Origin: Candidatus Melainabacteria bacterium
Lineage (GTDB): Bacteria > Actinomycetota > Actinomycetes > Mycobacteriales > Pseudonocardiaceae
Length of the DNA stretch: 10,573 nucleotides
Direction of reading: 5' to 3'
NCBI GenBank assembly: GCA_903970565.1
Contig: CAJCJE010000483.1
Location: forward strand, 1-10,573
Shown here piece by piece: positions 1-6,864 of this stretch. The notes beneath the pieces are model-generated. The model was not told where the DNA came from. It ran no database searches and saw only the letters and a list, made by a program, of their open reading frames with translations. The position numbers were made by a program, and so were the translations under genes. Positions within the stretch are counted from its first letter, which is position 1; each line of letters begins with the position of its first letter.

Positions 1-120
1 CGCGACGAGAGCTGCGGCAACTCCGACGTGGCCAAGCCCGCCGCGGCCGCCTCCTCGCCCAGTTGCAGTGGCGTGTCGCAGAGCCCGCTCGCCTACACCT
101 CCGCGTTCGTTCCGTTCTAG
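1..120 (+). CDS. C-terminal end of an unrecognised, probably secreted protein (partial)
   Basis: The first frame is open from the window edge to a TAG at 118-120 and has strong actinomycete codon bias (almost every third base is G or C), so it looks truly coding. The 39 visible residues contain two cysteines (in SCGNSDV and PSCSGVSQ) separated by a Pro/Ala/Ser-rich stretch, and end in LAYTSAFVPF. A cysteine pair with a small-residue linker suits a secreted enzyme or binding domain, but I do not recognise the family. Right after the TAG the same frame continues as chitinase sequence. Either this is a separate gene ending here, or it is the upstream part of a chitinase gene broken by a nonsense mutation. 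It does not resemble the GH18 sequence I would expect just before that point, so I favour a separate gene end or a deletion junction. Confidence 0.45.
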   Translation, partial: RDESCGNSDVAKPAAAASSPSCSGVSQSPLAYTSAFVPF

Positions 121-606
121 ACCGTTCCCTTCCCAGGTCCCGGCCCGAACAACGCGCAGGACCCGCGATCCGGCGCGTTCCTGCCGGTGATCTATGCGCT
201 GCGCAACGATCTGAACCTGCTCACCGTGCAGGACTACAACTCCGGGCCGATCACGGGCCTGGACAACCAGTACCACATGATGGGCGGCGCGGACTTCCAC
301 ATCGCCATGACCGACATGCTGCTCACCGGTCTTCCGGTGGCCGGCAACACCAACGAGATGTTCCCCGCCCTGGCCCCGTCCCAGGTGGCCATCGGCGTGC
401 CGGCGAACTCCGAGGCCGGCAACGGCTGGATTCCCGACGCCGATCTCGACCAGGCGCTGGACTGCCTGACCAAGGGCACCAGCCGCGGCAGTTACCAGAC
501 CCACGGGGTCCATCCGGACCTCGGTGGCCTGATGACCTGGTCGATCAACTGGGACCACTACAACAACTGGGATTTCCAGAACAACTTCACCAGCTACTTC
601 GGTTAG
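121..606 (+). pseudogene. GH18 chitinase, C-terminal remnant
   Basis: The 161 codons after the TAG at 118-120 encode the end of a glycoside hydrolase family 18 chitinase. Supporting motifs are GAFLPVIYALRNDLN, TVQDYNSGPI (the conserved Y-N substrate-binding segment), MGGADFHIAMTDMLL and the last barrel strand GLMTWSINWD. Secreted actinomycete chitinases of this type hydrolyse beta-1,4 chitin outside the cell. The N-terminal half of the barrel, including the catalytic DxxDxDxE motif, the signal peptide and any binding module, is absent. No ATG occurs before about position 280 and the only early start is GTG at 187, inside conserved sequence, so an active enzyme cannot be made. In the segment DCLTKGTSRGSY, family members as I remember them have Cys where this copy has Arg (CGC at 484-486), which would leave the other Cys unpaired and fits decay. 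The fragment ends at TAG 604-606, convergent with dipZ. The family call is secure; pseudogene status rests on the missing N-terminus. Confidence 0.75.
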
Positions 607-617
607 GCGCCAACGGA

Positions 618-634
618 TTCGGCACTCGGCCGAA
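618..634. terminator. Hairpin between convergent genes
   Basis: TTCGGC (618-623) and GCCGAA (629-634) are perfect 6-bp arms around the loop ACTCG. The hairpin lies inside the 35-bp gap between the stop codons of the chitinase remnant and dipZ, where a bidirectional terminator is expected. There is no T-run, as is common in actinomycetes. A second GCCGAA at 645-650 offers an alternative pairing. Confidence 0.5.
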
Positions 635-641
635 GGTCGGG

Positions 642-2393
642 TCAGCCGAAGGTGAAGTCGTAGGCCTGGATTCCTGGGCCGGCGGTCAGGGTGAGCGTCG
701 ATCTGACGTCGTTCTGGCCGCTGGCCAGGGTGTAGAGCTTGGGCACTCCGGAAACCGAGAGCGTCTGGGTGGTTTTCCCGTTGATGGCAACGGTGACCGG
801 GCCCTTGCCGCCGATCACCAGATAGACGTCGTTGGCCTGGAAGTTCAGTTCGAGCGTGGCGTCCGCGCCGGCGGTGAGCATTTCCGCGCTCTGGGTCCAG
901 GTGCCCGACAGCGCGAAGGTGTCCGGCTGCGGGGTGCCGGGAAACTGGTAGGTCTGGGTGGAGTTCGCGGCCGGCGCGGTGCCGCTGACGTGCAGCGGCG
1001 CGTACTGGCTGCCCAGGTAGGTCTCCTGGGTCAGCTGCTCGGTCGGGGTCGCGTCCGCGACGTCGGTGGCCGGCGGCAGGTGCACGCCGGGAGTGCCCTC
1101 GCCGAGCAGCTGCCGGATCTCGTCCTCGGTGGTGCCGTAGTCGCCCTCGCCGAAGGCGACGTGCCGGATCTGCCCGGTCGGGTCGATCAGGTACTCGGCC
1201 GGCCAGTACTCGTTGGAGTAGGCGTTCCAGGTCGCGTAGTTGTTGTCGATCGCGATCGGGTACTTCACGCCGAGCGCGGCGGCCTGCGCCTGGACGTTCG
1301 AGGTGACGTGCTCGAAGGCGAACTCCGGGGTGTGCACGCCGATGATCACCAGACCCCTGCTCTGGTAGGCCTTGTACCAGGCTTCCAGGTGCGGCAGGGT
1401 GCGCTGGCAGTTGATACAGCTGTAGGTCCAGAAGTCGATCAGCACCACCTTGCCGCGCAGGCTCGCCAGGGTCAGCGGAGTGTCCTCGGGGGTGTTGAGC
1501 CAGCCGGTGATGCCGGTCAGCTCGGGCGCCGGCCCACAGTCCTCCAGGGTCTGGCCGCCCTCGGTGCAGGAACTGCCCGGTTGCAGGGTGTCGTTGTCGG
1601 CGCCACCGCCGGATTCCAGCGCGCGCAGCTGGCTGGAGGCGCCGGAGTTCTGCTCCACCGAGTTCTGCAACGCGGTGGTGTAGCCGGGCACGTCGCGTTG
1701 CAGCGCGTCGGTGACGTTGAAGCCGATGGCGAGGGCGAGCACGATCATCAGCACCCCGCCGGTGACCCGGATCGCCCGTGCCCGCCTGCGCAGCAGACCG
1801 GTCCGCCGCCCGATCGCGTCACCGGCGACGGCGAGCACCAACAGCGGAACCCCGACCCCGAGACCGAACGCGGCGGTCAGCACCACCGCGCCGAACCCGA
1901 CCTTGTGCGTGGCGCCGACCACCGCGATGGTCGCCAGCACCGGGCCCGCGCACGGCACGAACAGCAGCCCGAGGCCGAGGCCGGTGACCAGGCCGTTGCT
2001 GTCCGGGTTGACCTGCCGGCCGCGAATCCGCGCGAACGGGCGTTCCAGCAGCTCGCCGAACCAGGTCCAGATCAGACTCAGGCCGATCAGCACGAGGACC
2101 ACGATGCCGGCGTCGCGCAACAGGTCCTGCGGCAGGTGCAGCGCACTGAGGATCAGCGAGCCGAACAGGGTGGACACGCAGAAGCTCAACACCAACCCGG
2201 TGACCACCCCGTACGGTCGCCAGGACCAGTTCTGGGGCTGCGGCGCGGGCTCGTCCGCATCGATGGGGGCCTCGGCCACCGGGGTATCGCGACCGGCGCC
2301 GGCGGTGAGCACGATCGGCAGCACCGGCAGCACACAGGGCGAGATACTGGTGATCACGCCGGCCAGGAAACCGATCACGATCAACGTGATCAT
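642..2393 (-). CDS. dipZ: DipZ-type CcdA-thioredoxin fusion protein
   Basis: A 583-residue membrane protein with the architecture of mycobacterial DipZ. Residues 1-230 form a CcdA/DsbD-like six-helix electron carrier; the motif ISPCVLPVLP (Cys20) and LFVPCAGP (Cys148) supply the conserved intramembrane cysteine pair that passes electrons from cytoplasmic thioredoxin outward. Residues about 290-435 are a TlpA/ResA-like thioredoxin domain outside the membrane, with active site WTYSCINC (Cys326, Cys329) and cis-proline at Pro398 in WPAEYLI. Residues about 455-583 are the beta-rich, carbohydrate-module-like C-terminal domain of DipZ proteins. The linker has an extra cysteine pair (Cys276, Cys286). 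The expected role is to reduce disulfides or keep a thiol pathway running in the cell envelope. The ATG at 2393 is preceded by GGGAG at suitable spacing, and the protein start MITLIVIGFLAG matches the first CcdA helix. It stands alone, convergent with the chitinase remnant and separated from the upstream regulator gene by 0.7 kb. Confidence 0.93.
   Translation of the reverse strand: MITLIVIGFLAGVITSISPCVLPVLPIVLTAGAGRDTPVAEAPIDADEPAPQPQNWSWRPYGVVTGLVLSFCVSTLFGSLILSALHLPQDLLRDAGIVVLVLIGLSLIWTWFGELLERPFARIRGRQVNPDSNGLVTGLGLGLLFVPCAGPVLATIAVVGATHKVGFGAVVLTAAFGLGVGVPLLVLAVAGDAIGRRTGLLRRRARAIRVTGGVLMIVLALAIGFNVTDALQRDVPGYTTALQNSVEQNSGASSQLRALESGGGADNDTLQPGSSCTEGGQTLEDCGPAPELTGITGWLNTPEDTPLTLASLRGKVVLIDFWTYSCINCQRTLPHLEAWYKAYQSRGLVIIGVHTPEFAFEHVTSNVQAQAAALGVKYPIAIDNNYATWNAYSNEYWPAEYLIDPTGQIRHVAFGEGDYGTTEDEIRQLLGEGTPGVHLPPATDVADATPTEQLTQETYLGSQYAPLHVSGTAPAANSTQTYQFPGTPQPDTFALSGTWTQSAEMLTAGADATLELNFQANDVYLVIGGKGPVTVAINGKTTQTLSVSGVPKLYTLASGQNDVRSTLTLTAGPGIQAYDFTFG
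2373..2391 (-). promoter_or_regulatory. Inverted repeat at the dipZ start codon
   Basis: GATCACG (2373-2379) and CGTGATC (2385-2391) are perfect 7-bp arms with a 5-nt spacer. In the dipZ mRNA this would form a stem-loop beginning within the start codon. It may affect translation initiation, or it may only reflect codons for hydrophobic Ile/Val/Leu residues. Confidence 0.3.
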
Positions 2394-3092
2394 GCACGCT
2401 CCCGCACGTCAGGGACCGGCAAGCGGTCACAGCTGGTTCTCGACCACCCTACGGCCCCGACCGACGGGGGTCGGCCGCGCCGGGCGTTACCGTTGTCTTA
2501 CGGCGCGCGCTCACCATGATCACATCAGTCCACTGTGGCCGGTGCACGACCTCCGGGACGTATTCGAAATGACGTATTCGAAATACTGACCGCCCAGACG
2601 CAACTACCCGACTGGAGTTGCTCGCGAGCACACACTGGGCCGCCGCCCGAGGCCATGCGGGCGATGTTTCCCCGGCCGTGAGATTTGTCCAGGATTGGAC
2701 ACCACGAAAAGCACGGATTTTTGCTGACTACCACATTGAGTGCGCCTGGAAGCACCTTGCGACCAAGTCGCTGATACCAGGAAGTGCCTGACGATCCGCA
2801 ACGATACGGCGCGTAGTGCCACGACAGGAAAGACTCCAGTTTGTTGTTGATGACACCTACCCCGACGGTGGGCTATCGGGCCAGAATCCACCAAAAGGAA
2901 AAATCGCAAGACATACAGAAAATGACCGAGTAGCCAATTGCATGATATGGGCAAACCGACGACGGGATTTCATCCCTGCAACGGACCGTGAGAATCGCCC
3001 ACCCACGCACGGTTCATGATCGAACATGATTGCTTCTGACCATGTAGCGGTGGCGAAGTCAACTGGTCGCCGGTACCGCCGCGTTCGCGCCG
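2394..3092. other. Long gene-free region upstream of dipZ
   Basis: No open frame here shows the codon bias of the neighbouring genes. The left part (2394-2690) is GC-rich and must contain the dipZ promoter; it holds the dyad CCGACC/GGTCGG (2457-2474), a 14-bp tandem repeat (2557-2584), the arms GCAACT/AGTTGC (2600-2621) and the 12-bp perfect palindrome TGCTCGCGAGCA (2619-2630). The right part is clearly poorer in GC: I count 191 G/C in the 360 bases 2701-3060, about 53%. I see no RNA gene, insertion sequence end or array that I can name. Confidence 0.7.
2557..2584. repeat. Perfect 14-bp tandem repeat
   Basis: GACGTATTCGAAAT occurs twice head to tail (2557-2570 and 2571-2584). The second copy together with the next two bases forms GTATT-CGA-AATAC, a dyad with 5-bp arms. 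The A/T-rich repeat stands out against the surrounding GC-rich DNA and lies about 165-190 bp before the dipZ start, so it may be a paired protein-binding site. Confidence 0.75.
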
Positions 3093-3096
3093 CTAC
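3044..3096 (-). terminator. Stem-loop after the GAF regulator gene
   Basis: GCGGTGGCGA (3047-3056) can pair with TCGCC (3067-3071) plus ACCGC (3075-3079), leaving a 3-nt bulge. A longer alternative pairs GTAGCGG (3044-3050) with CCGCTAC (3090-3096), which overlaps the regulator's stop codon. Either would act just past the end of the minus-strand regulator gene as a factor-independent terminator without a U-tract. Confidence 0.4.
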
Positions 3097-4574
3097 TCCG
3101 CTTTCGCGCTGCGGGCCCGGCCCGCGACGAGCACCGCCCGGCGCGGATCGGTGTCCGGCAGCACGCGCAGCAGTTTGTCGGTGAGTTCGTCATCGGCGGC
3201 GCAGTCCGGAATTCCGGCCAGCTGCCACATCAGATGGGTGTCGCCTCGGGAGAGCACCATGCGCCGCAGGATGGCGAACAGTTCCTCCCGTTCGTCGCGA
3301 ACGGCCGGTGCTTCCGACCGCGGCAGCAGCGCGCCCCGGTACCCGTCCACCGCCTCACCGAGCCGGCCGGCGGCCAGCGCGGCGCGCACCTGGAGGAAGT
3401 CGGCCTGCACGGTCGCGTCGAGCCGGTAGGGCTGGGTGCGCAGCACGTGCGGATCGAGTTGGGCGCGCAGCCGGTGCACCTCGCCGCGCACGCTGACCGG
3501 ATTGCCGGTCGGCCCGTACAGCTCGGTGGCCAACTGCTCGGCGGTGAGGCCGGCCGGGTGCAGCGCGAGCAGGGTGAGCAGTTCGGCGTGCCGCAGGGTC
3601 AACCGGATCTCCCGGCCGGCCAGGCGCGCGACCGGCCGGTCCGCGCCGAGGAACTTCAGCGCCAGCGTGGTGGCAGACCGGTGCGGGACGCGCGGAATGC
3701 GCAGCAGAAAACCCTCCGGCAGCGGTTCCAGCACCGCCTCGCCATGCGAGCCGAGGTCGATCCGGTCGCCGGCCGGCGGCAGCGCGAGTCGTTCCGGCAG
3801 CCAGCCCAGCGGCTGGCTGGCCAGCACCCGGCCGCTGGGCGTCAACAGCGCGCCGGGTTCGTCGCGCAGGGCCAGCAGGTGGGTGAGGTTGCGGTTACGC
3901 ACCGCCTCGTCGCGTTCGGCCAGTGCCGCGCGCAGGTGGGCTTCGGCCAGCCGGGCGGTGGTGGTGACCAGCGCGAGGGTGGCGGGGTGGAAGGTGCGCA
4001 CCGGGCCGGTGATGTCGATCGAGCCGATCACCGCGCCGGTGTCCGGGTCGTGGATGGGCGCCGCGGCGCAGGTCCACACGTGGTAGCGGCGGACCAGGTG
4101 CTCGGCGGAGTGGATCTGCACCGGGCGGTCGGCGGCCAGGGCGGTGCCCATCGCGTTGGTGCCCACGGCGTCCTCGGTCCAGCGCATCCCCTCGGTGAGG
4201 CCGACCTGTTCGCCGGAGCGCCGCACCTCGGCCTGGCCCTCGCACCAGAGGATGTGCCCCTCGGCGTCGGTCACGATCATCATGTGCATCGCCTCGTCGG
4301 CGATGGCCACCAGCGAGTCGCGCAGCACGGGCAGCACCGAGGCGAGCGGATGACCGGCCCGCACCGAGGTGATCTCGCGCCGGTCGTAGACCTGGGGCGG
4401 ATTGCCGAACTCCGGGTCGACCCGCGCGGCCAGTGACCGGCGCCACGATTCGTAGACAATGGTGCGGGGCCGCAGGACCGCCTCGGAACCGCTGAGCACG
4501 GCTTCCCGGACAGTCGCGAGCACACGTGCGCGGCCGACGGGGTCCCCGGTCGGCAACTGCGGTGCGAACGTCAT
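3093..4574 (-). CDS. AcoR-like GAF-domain transcriptional regulator with a winged-helix output domain
   Basis: A regulator of 493 residues from the chosen ATG. The N-terminal half carries the GAF sensor of the AcoR family (about residues 75-215), with the family hallmarks RWTEDAVGTNAMGTAL, YHVWTCAAAPIHD and GAVIGSIDITGP. In proteobacterial AcoR this sensor precedes a sigma-54 AAA+ domain. Here there is no Walker or GAFTGA motif; instead about residues 310-390 look like an OmpR/SARP-type winged helix (REIRLTLRHAELLTLLALHP followed by EQLATELYG and SVRGEVHRLRAQL), then a helical tail. It is divergent from an aldehyde dehydrogenase gene, as AcoR relatives often are, so it probably controls that gene in response to a small carbonyl compound or alcohol (inference). 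A GTG at 4586 is also possible, but GAGGTG at 4584-4589 makes a better ribosome site for ATG 4574 and contains that GTG. Confidence 0.85.
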   Translation of the reverse strand: MTFAPQLPTGDPVGRARVLATVREAVLSGSEAVLRPRTIVYESWRRSLAARVDPEFGNPPQVYDRREITSVRAGHPLASVLPVLRDSLVAIADEAMHMMIVTDAEGHILWCEGQAEVRRSGEQVGLTEGMRWTEDAVGTNAMGTALAADRPVQIHSAEHLVRRYHVWTCAAAPIHDPDTGAVIGSIDITGPVRTFHPATLALVTTTARLAEAHLRAALAERDEAVRNRNLTHLLALRDEPGALLTPSGRVLASQPLGWLPERLALPPAGDRIDLGSHGEAVLEPLPEGFLLRIPRVPHRSATTLALKFLGADRPVARLAGREIRLTLRHAELLTLLALHPAGLTAEQLATELYGPTGNPVSVRGEVHRLRAQLDPHVLRTQPYRLDATVQADFLQVRAALAAGRLGEAVDGYRGALLPRSEAPAVRDEREELFAILRRMVLSRGDTHLMWQLAGIPDCAADDELTDKLLRVLPDTDPRRAVLVAGRARSAKAE

Positions 4575-4605
4575 CGAAGACAACACCTCGGCGACATCGA
4601 CGGTT

Positions 4606-4616
4606 CGGTGTCACCG
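4606..4616. promoter_or_regulatory. Dyad CGGTG-T-CACCG
   Basis: A perfect 5+1+5 palindrome lies just upstream of the GAF regulator start. Its half-site CACCG recurs in the larger dyad at 4725-4740, so both may bind the same protein, possibly the GAF regulator controlling its own gene. Confidence 0.35.
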
Positions 4617-4724
4617 TTCATGGTGCGCTTGCGCGCGCCGGCTGGCAACCGTTCGCGACCGGGGCATCGACCCCGATCGACCCGGAGGCCGGCGGCAGGG
4701 CCGGAGCCGGGGACTGCCACGGCG

Positions 4725-4740
4725 TCACCGGAACCGGTGA
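4725..4740. promoter_or_regulatory. Perfect inverted repeat TCACCGG-AA-CCGGTGA
   Basis: Seven-bp arms with a 2-bp spacer lie about 100 bp upstream of the aldehyde dehydrogenase start. A 16-bp near-continuous palindrome in a divergent spacer is a typical place and shape for an activator or repressor site. The binding protein is unknown; the GAF regulator is the natural candidate. Confidence 0.5.
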
Positions 4741-4760
4741 ACTCCCAGGTCCGAGACTGC

Positions 4761-4778
4761 GTTGCAACGCCGATGCAA
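4761..4778. promoter_or_regulatory. Dyad TTGCA-N7-TGCAA
   Basis: TTGCA (4762-4766) and TGCAA (4774-4778) form an inverted repeat with a 7-bp spacer. The left arm lies within the 8-bp palindrome GTTGCAAC (4761-4768), and GATGCAAC follows on the right. It sits about 65-80 bp before the dehydrogenase start, where an activator next to the promoter would bind. Confidence 0.45.
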
Positions 4779-4841
4779 CCCCCGCCTGCCTAGCGTTCGA
4801 GAGGCAATAGCTGACCCCAATGACGTGGAAGGACCCAAGAC

Positions 4842-6365
4842 ATGGCGAGGTACGCGGCTCCCGGTGACGCCGGCAGCGTTGTGTCCTACAAATCCCGCTA
4901 TGACCACTTCATCGGCGGGGAGTACGTCGCACCGGCCAAGGGTGAGTACTTCGAGAACCCCACGCCGATCACCGGCCAGACCTTCTGCGAGGTCGCCAGG
5001 GGTACCGCCGAGGACATCGAGACGGCGCTGGACGCCGCGCACGGTGCCGCGCCGGCCTGGGGCAAGACCTCACCGACCGACCGGGCGAACATCCTGAACA
5101 AGATGGCCGACCGGATCGAGGCCAATCTGGAGAAGATCGCCATCGCGGAGAGCTGGGAGAACGGCAAGGCCTGCCGGGAAACCCTCGCCGCGGACATTCC
5201 GCTGGCCGTCGACCACCTGCGGTACTTCGCCGGCGCGATCAGGGCCCAGGAGGGGCACCTCTCACAGATCGACGAGGACACCGTCGCCTACCACTTCCAC
5301 GAGCCGCTCGGCGTGGTCGGCCAGATCATTCCGTGGAACTTCCCGATCCTGATGGCGATCTGGAAGCTCGCCCCGGCGCTGGCCGCCGGCAACGCGGTGG
5401 TGCTCAAGCCGGCCGAGCAGACCCCGGCCTCCATCCACGTCCTGCTGGAGGTCGTCGCCGACCTGCTGCCGGCCGGCGTGCTCAACGTGGTCAACGGGTT
5501 CGGGGTCGAGGCCGGCAAGCCGCTGGCGTCCAACAAGCGCATCCGCAAGATCGCCTTCACCGGGGAGACCACCACCGGCCGGCTGATCATGCAGTACGCC
5601 AGCGAGAACCTGATCCCGGTCACCCTCGAACTCGGCGGCAAGAGCCCGAACGTGTTCTTCAACGATGTCGCCGCGCAGCGTGACGCCTTCTACGACAAGG
5701 CGTTGGAAGGCTTCGCGATGTTCGCGCTCAACCAGGGCGAGGTCTGCACCTGCCCGTCGCGCGCGCTGATCCAGGAGGGTATCTACAACGACTTCCTGTC
5801 CGAGAGCGTCAAGCGCGTCGAGCAGATCAAGCAAGGTCACCCGCTGGACACCGAGACCATGATCGGCGCGCAGGCCAGCAACGACCAGTTCGAGAAGATC
5901 CTCTCCTACATCGACATCGGCCGGAAGGAAGGCGCCAAGGTACTGACCGGTGGCGAGCGCGCCGACCTCGGCGGGGAACTCGCCGGCGGCTACTACGTCC
6001 AGCCGACGATCTTCGAGGGCGACAACAAGATGCGGATCTTCCAGGAGGAGATCTTCGGCCCGGTCGTCGCGGTGACCCGCTTCAGCGACTACGACGACGC
6101 GATGAAGATCGCCAACGACACCCTCTACGGCCTCGGCGCCGGAGTGTGGAGCCGGGACAACACCACGGCCTACCGGGCCGGTCGCGACATCCAGGCCGGT
6201 CGGGTCTGGGTGAACAACTACCACGCCTACCCGGCGCACGCGGCCTTCGGCGGCTACAAGCAGTCCGGGTTCGGCCGGGAGAACCACAAGACCATGCTCG
6301 ACCACTACCAGCAGACCAAGAACATGCTGGTCAGCTACTCCCCCAACGCACTCGGATTCTTCTGA
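4842..6365 (+). CDS. NAD(P)-dependent aldehyde dehydrogenase (ThcA / Rv0458-like)
   Basis: A 507-residue cytoplasmic aldehyde dehydrogenase that oxidises aldehydes to acids with NAD(P)+. All catalytic elements are present: PWNFP with Asn166, Lys189 in [10 protein letters not shown], the nucleotide-fold glycine segment FTGETTTGR (239-247), general base Glu263 in LELGGKSPN, nucleophile Cys302 in [11 protein letters not shown], and Glu403 in EEIFGPV. Start [23 protein letters not shown], end YSPNALGFF and length closely match the actinobacterial group that includes Rhodococcus ThcA and M. tuberculosis Rv0458, as I remember them; relatives act on acetaldehyde and other short aldehydes. Cys304 is an extra cysteine two residues after the nucleophile. 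ATG 4842 has GGAAGGA 8 nt upstream. It is divergent from the GAF regulator and followed after 56 nt by a DUF779 gene, its usual partner, so the two are probably co-transcribed. The exact substrate cannot be read from the sequence. Confidence 0.95.
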   Translation: MARYAAPGDAGSVVSYKSRYDHFIGGEYVAPAKGEYFENPTPITGQTFCEVARGTAEDIETALDAAHGAAPAWGKTSPTDRANILNKMADRIEANLEKIAIAESWENGKACRETLAADIPLAVDHLRYFAGAIRAQEGHLSQIDEDTVAYHFHEPLGVVGQIIPWNFPILMAIWKLAPALAAGNAVVLKPAEQTPASIHVLLEVVADLLPAGVLNVVNGFGVEAGKPLASNKRIRKIAFTGETTTGRLIMQYASENLIPVTLELGGKSPNVFFNDVAAQRDAFYDKALEGFAMFALNQGEVCTCPSRALIQEGIYNDFLSESVKRVEQIKQGHPLDTETMIGAQASNDQFEKILSYIDIGRKEGAKVLTGGERADLGGELAGGYYVQPTIFEGDNKMRIFQEEIFGPVVAVTRFSDYDDAMKIANDTLYGLGAGVWSRDNTTAYRAGRDIQAGRVWVNNYHAYPAHAAFGGYKQSGFGRENHKTMLDHYQQTKNMLVSYSPNALGFF

Positions 6366-6421
6366 TCCCGATGCCCTCCCCAGCCGATCACCCCGATGTC
6401 CGACCGAGAACGGAGGAGCCG

Positions 6422-6805
6422 ATGACGAGTTCGCGGGTTGACCTGACCACGGAGGCCGCGCAGTTGCTGCGCAAACTCCGTGACCGGCACGGACCGCTGA
6501 TGTTCCACCAGTCCGGTGGCTGCTGCGACGGCAGTTCGCCGATGTGTTTCCCGGACGGCGAGTTCAAGATCGGCGCCGTTGACGTGCACGTCGGCGACCT
6601 GCACGTGGACGGTGTCGAGGAACCGATGCCGTTCTGGATGTCGGAGTCGCAGTTCGAGTACTGGCGGCACACCCACCTGACCGTGGACGTGGTCCCCGGC
6701 CGGGGCAGCGGTTTCTCGGTGGAGGCACCGGAGGGCGTGCGGTTCCTGATCCGGTCCCGGCTGCTCACCGACGAGGAGGTAGCCGAGCTGGACAGCGTGA
6801 AGTAG
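6422..6805 (+). CDS. DUF779 family protein, partner of aldehyde dehydrogenase
   Basis: A 127-residue soluble protein matching DUF779 (compare M. tuberculosis Rv0459, which follows Rv0458). The most conserved part is GPLMFHQSGGCCDGSSPMC, with His29, Cys34, Cys35 and Cys42 forming a likely metal or redox centre; the rest looks like a compact beta fold ending in a short helix (LTDEEVAELDSVK). Its function is not established. Constant linkage to this dehydrogenase clade suggests it supports the enzyme, for example by protecting the active-site thiol or handling an aldehyde adduct (inference). I chose ATG 6422 because GGAGG at 6412-6416 precedes it at good spacing. An in-frame ATG at 6371 would add 17 residues but has no ribosome site and overlaps no conserved sequence. 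Confidence 0.9.
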   Translation: MTSSRVDLTTEAAQLLRKLRDRHGPLMFHQSGGCCDGSSPMCFPDGEFKIGAVDVHVGDLHVDGVEEPMPFWMSESQFEYWRHTHLTVDVVPGRGSGFSVEAPEGVRFLIRSRLLTDEEVAELDSVK

Positions 6806-6842
6806 CGAAGTAGGCGTCAAGCAGTGCGTTCGACAGCGCGGA

Positions 6843-6864
6843 CCCTCCCGGCCATGCCGGAGGG
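6843..6864 (+). terminator. Terminator hairpin after the DUF779 gene
   Basis: CCCTCCCGGC (6843-6852) pairs with GCCGGAGGG (6856-6864) around the loop CAT, with a single bulged C. It lies 37 nt past the DUF779 stop. The stem is very stable and, as usual in these genomes, not followed by a T-run. Confidence 0.6.

Larger units (their letters stand above)
4575..4841. promoter_or_regulatory. Divergent promoter region: GAF regulator / aldehyde dehydrogenase
   Basis: The 267 bp between the two divergent starts must hold both promoters. It contains three dyads described separately (4606-4616, 4725-4740, 4761-4778). I could not place convincing -35 and -10 boxes for either gene. GGAAGGA at 4827-4833, 8 nt before ATG 4842, is the ribosome site of the dehydrogenase gene. 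Confidence 0.6.

Noticed and set aside
63..2519. Very long plus-strand open frame (818 codons)
   Set aside because: It runs out of frame through the chitinase remnant and antisense to dipZ. Its translation is an Arg/Gly/Gln/His-rich low-complexity product typical of a shadow frame in GC-rich DNA, whereas the chitinase and DipZ motifs are unmistakable.
2604..2954. Minus-strand 116-codon open frame with a hydrophobic start
   Set aside because: It lacks the codon bias of the genome and continues as Arg/Ser/Gln-rich sequence without domain features. The hydrophobic start looks accidental.
2964..2976. Small hairpin GGGAT-TTC-ATCCC, considered as a CRISPR-repeat-like or RNA element
   Set aside because: It is a single 5-bp stem with no second copy nearby, so there is no array and no support for an RNA gene.
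2816..3019. GTG-started 67-codon open frame in the low-GC block
   Set aside because: Third positions are not enriched in G/C, there is no ribosome site, and the product resembles nothing I know.
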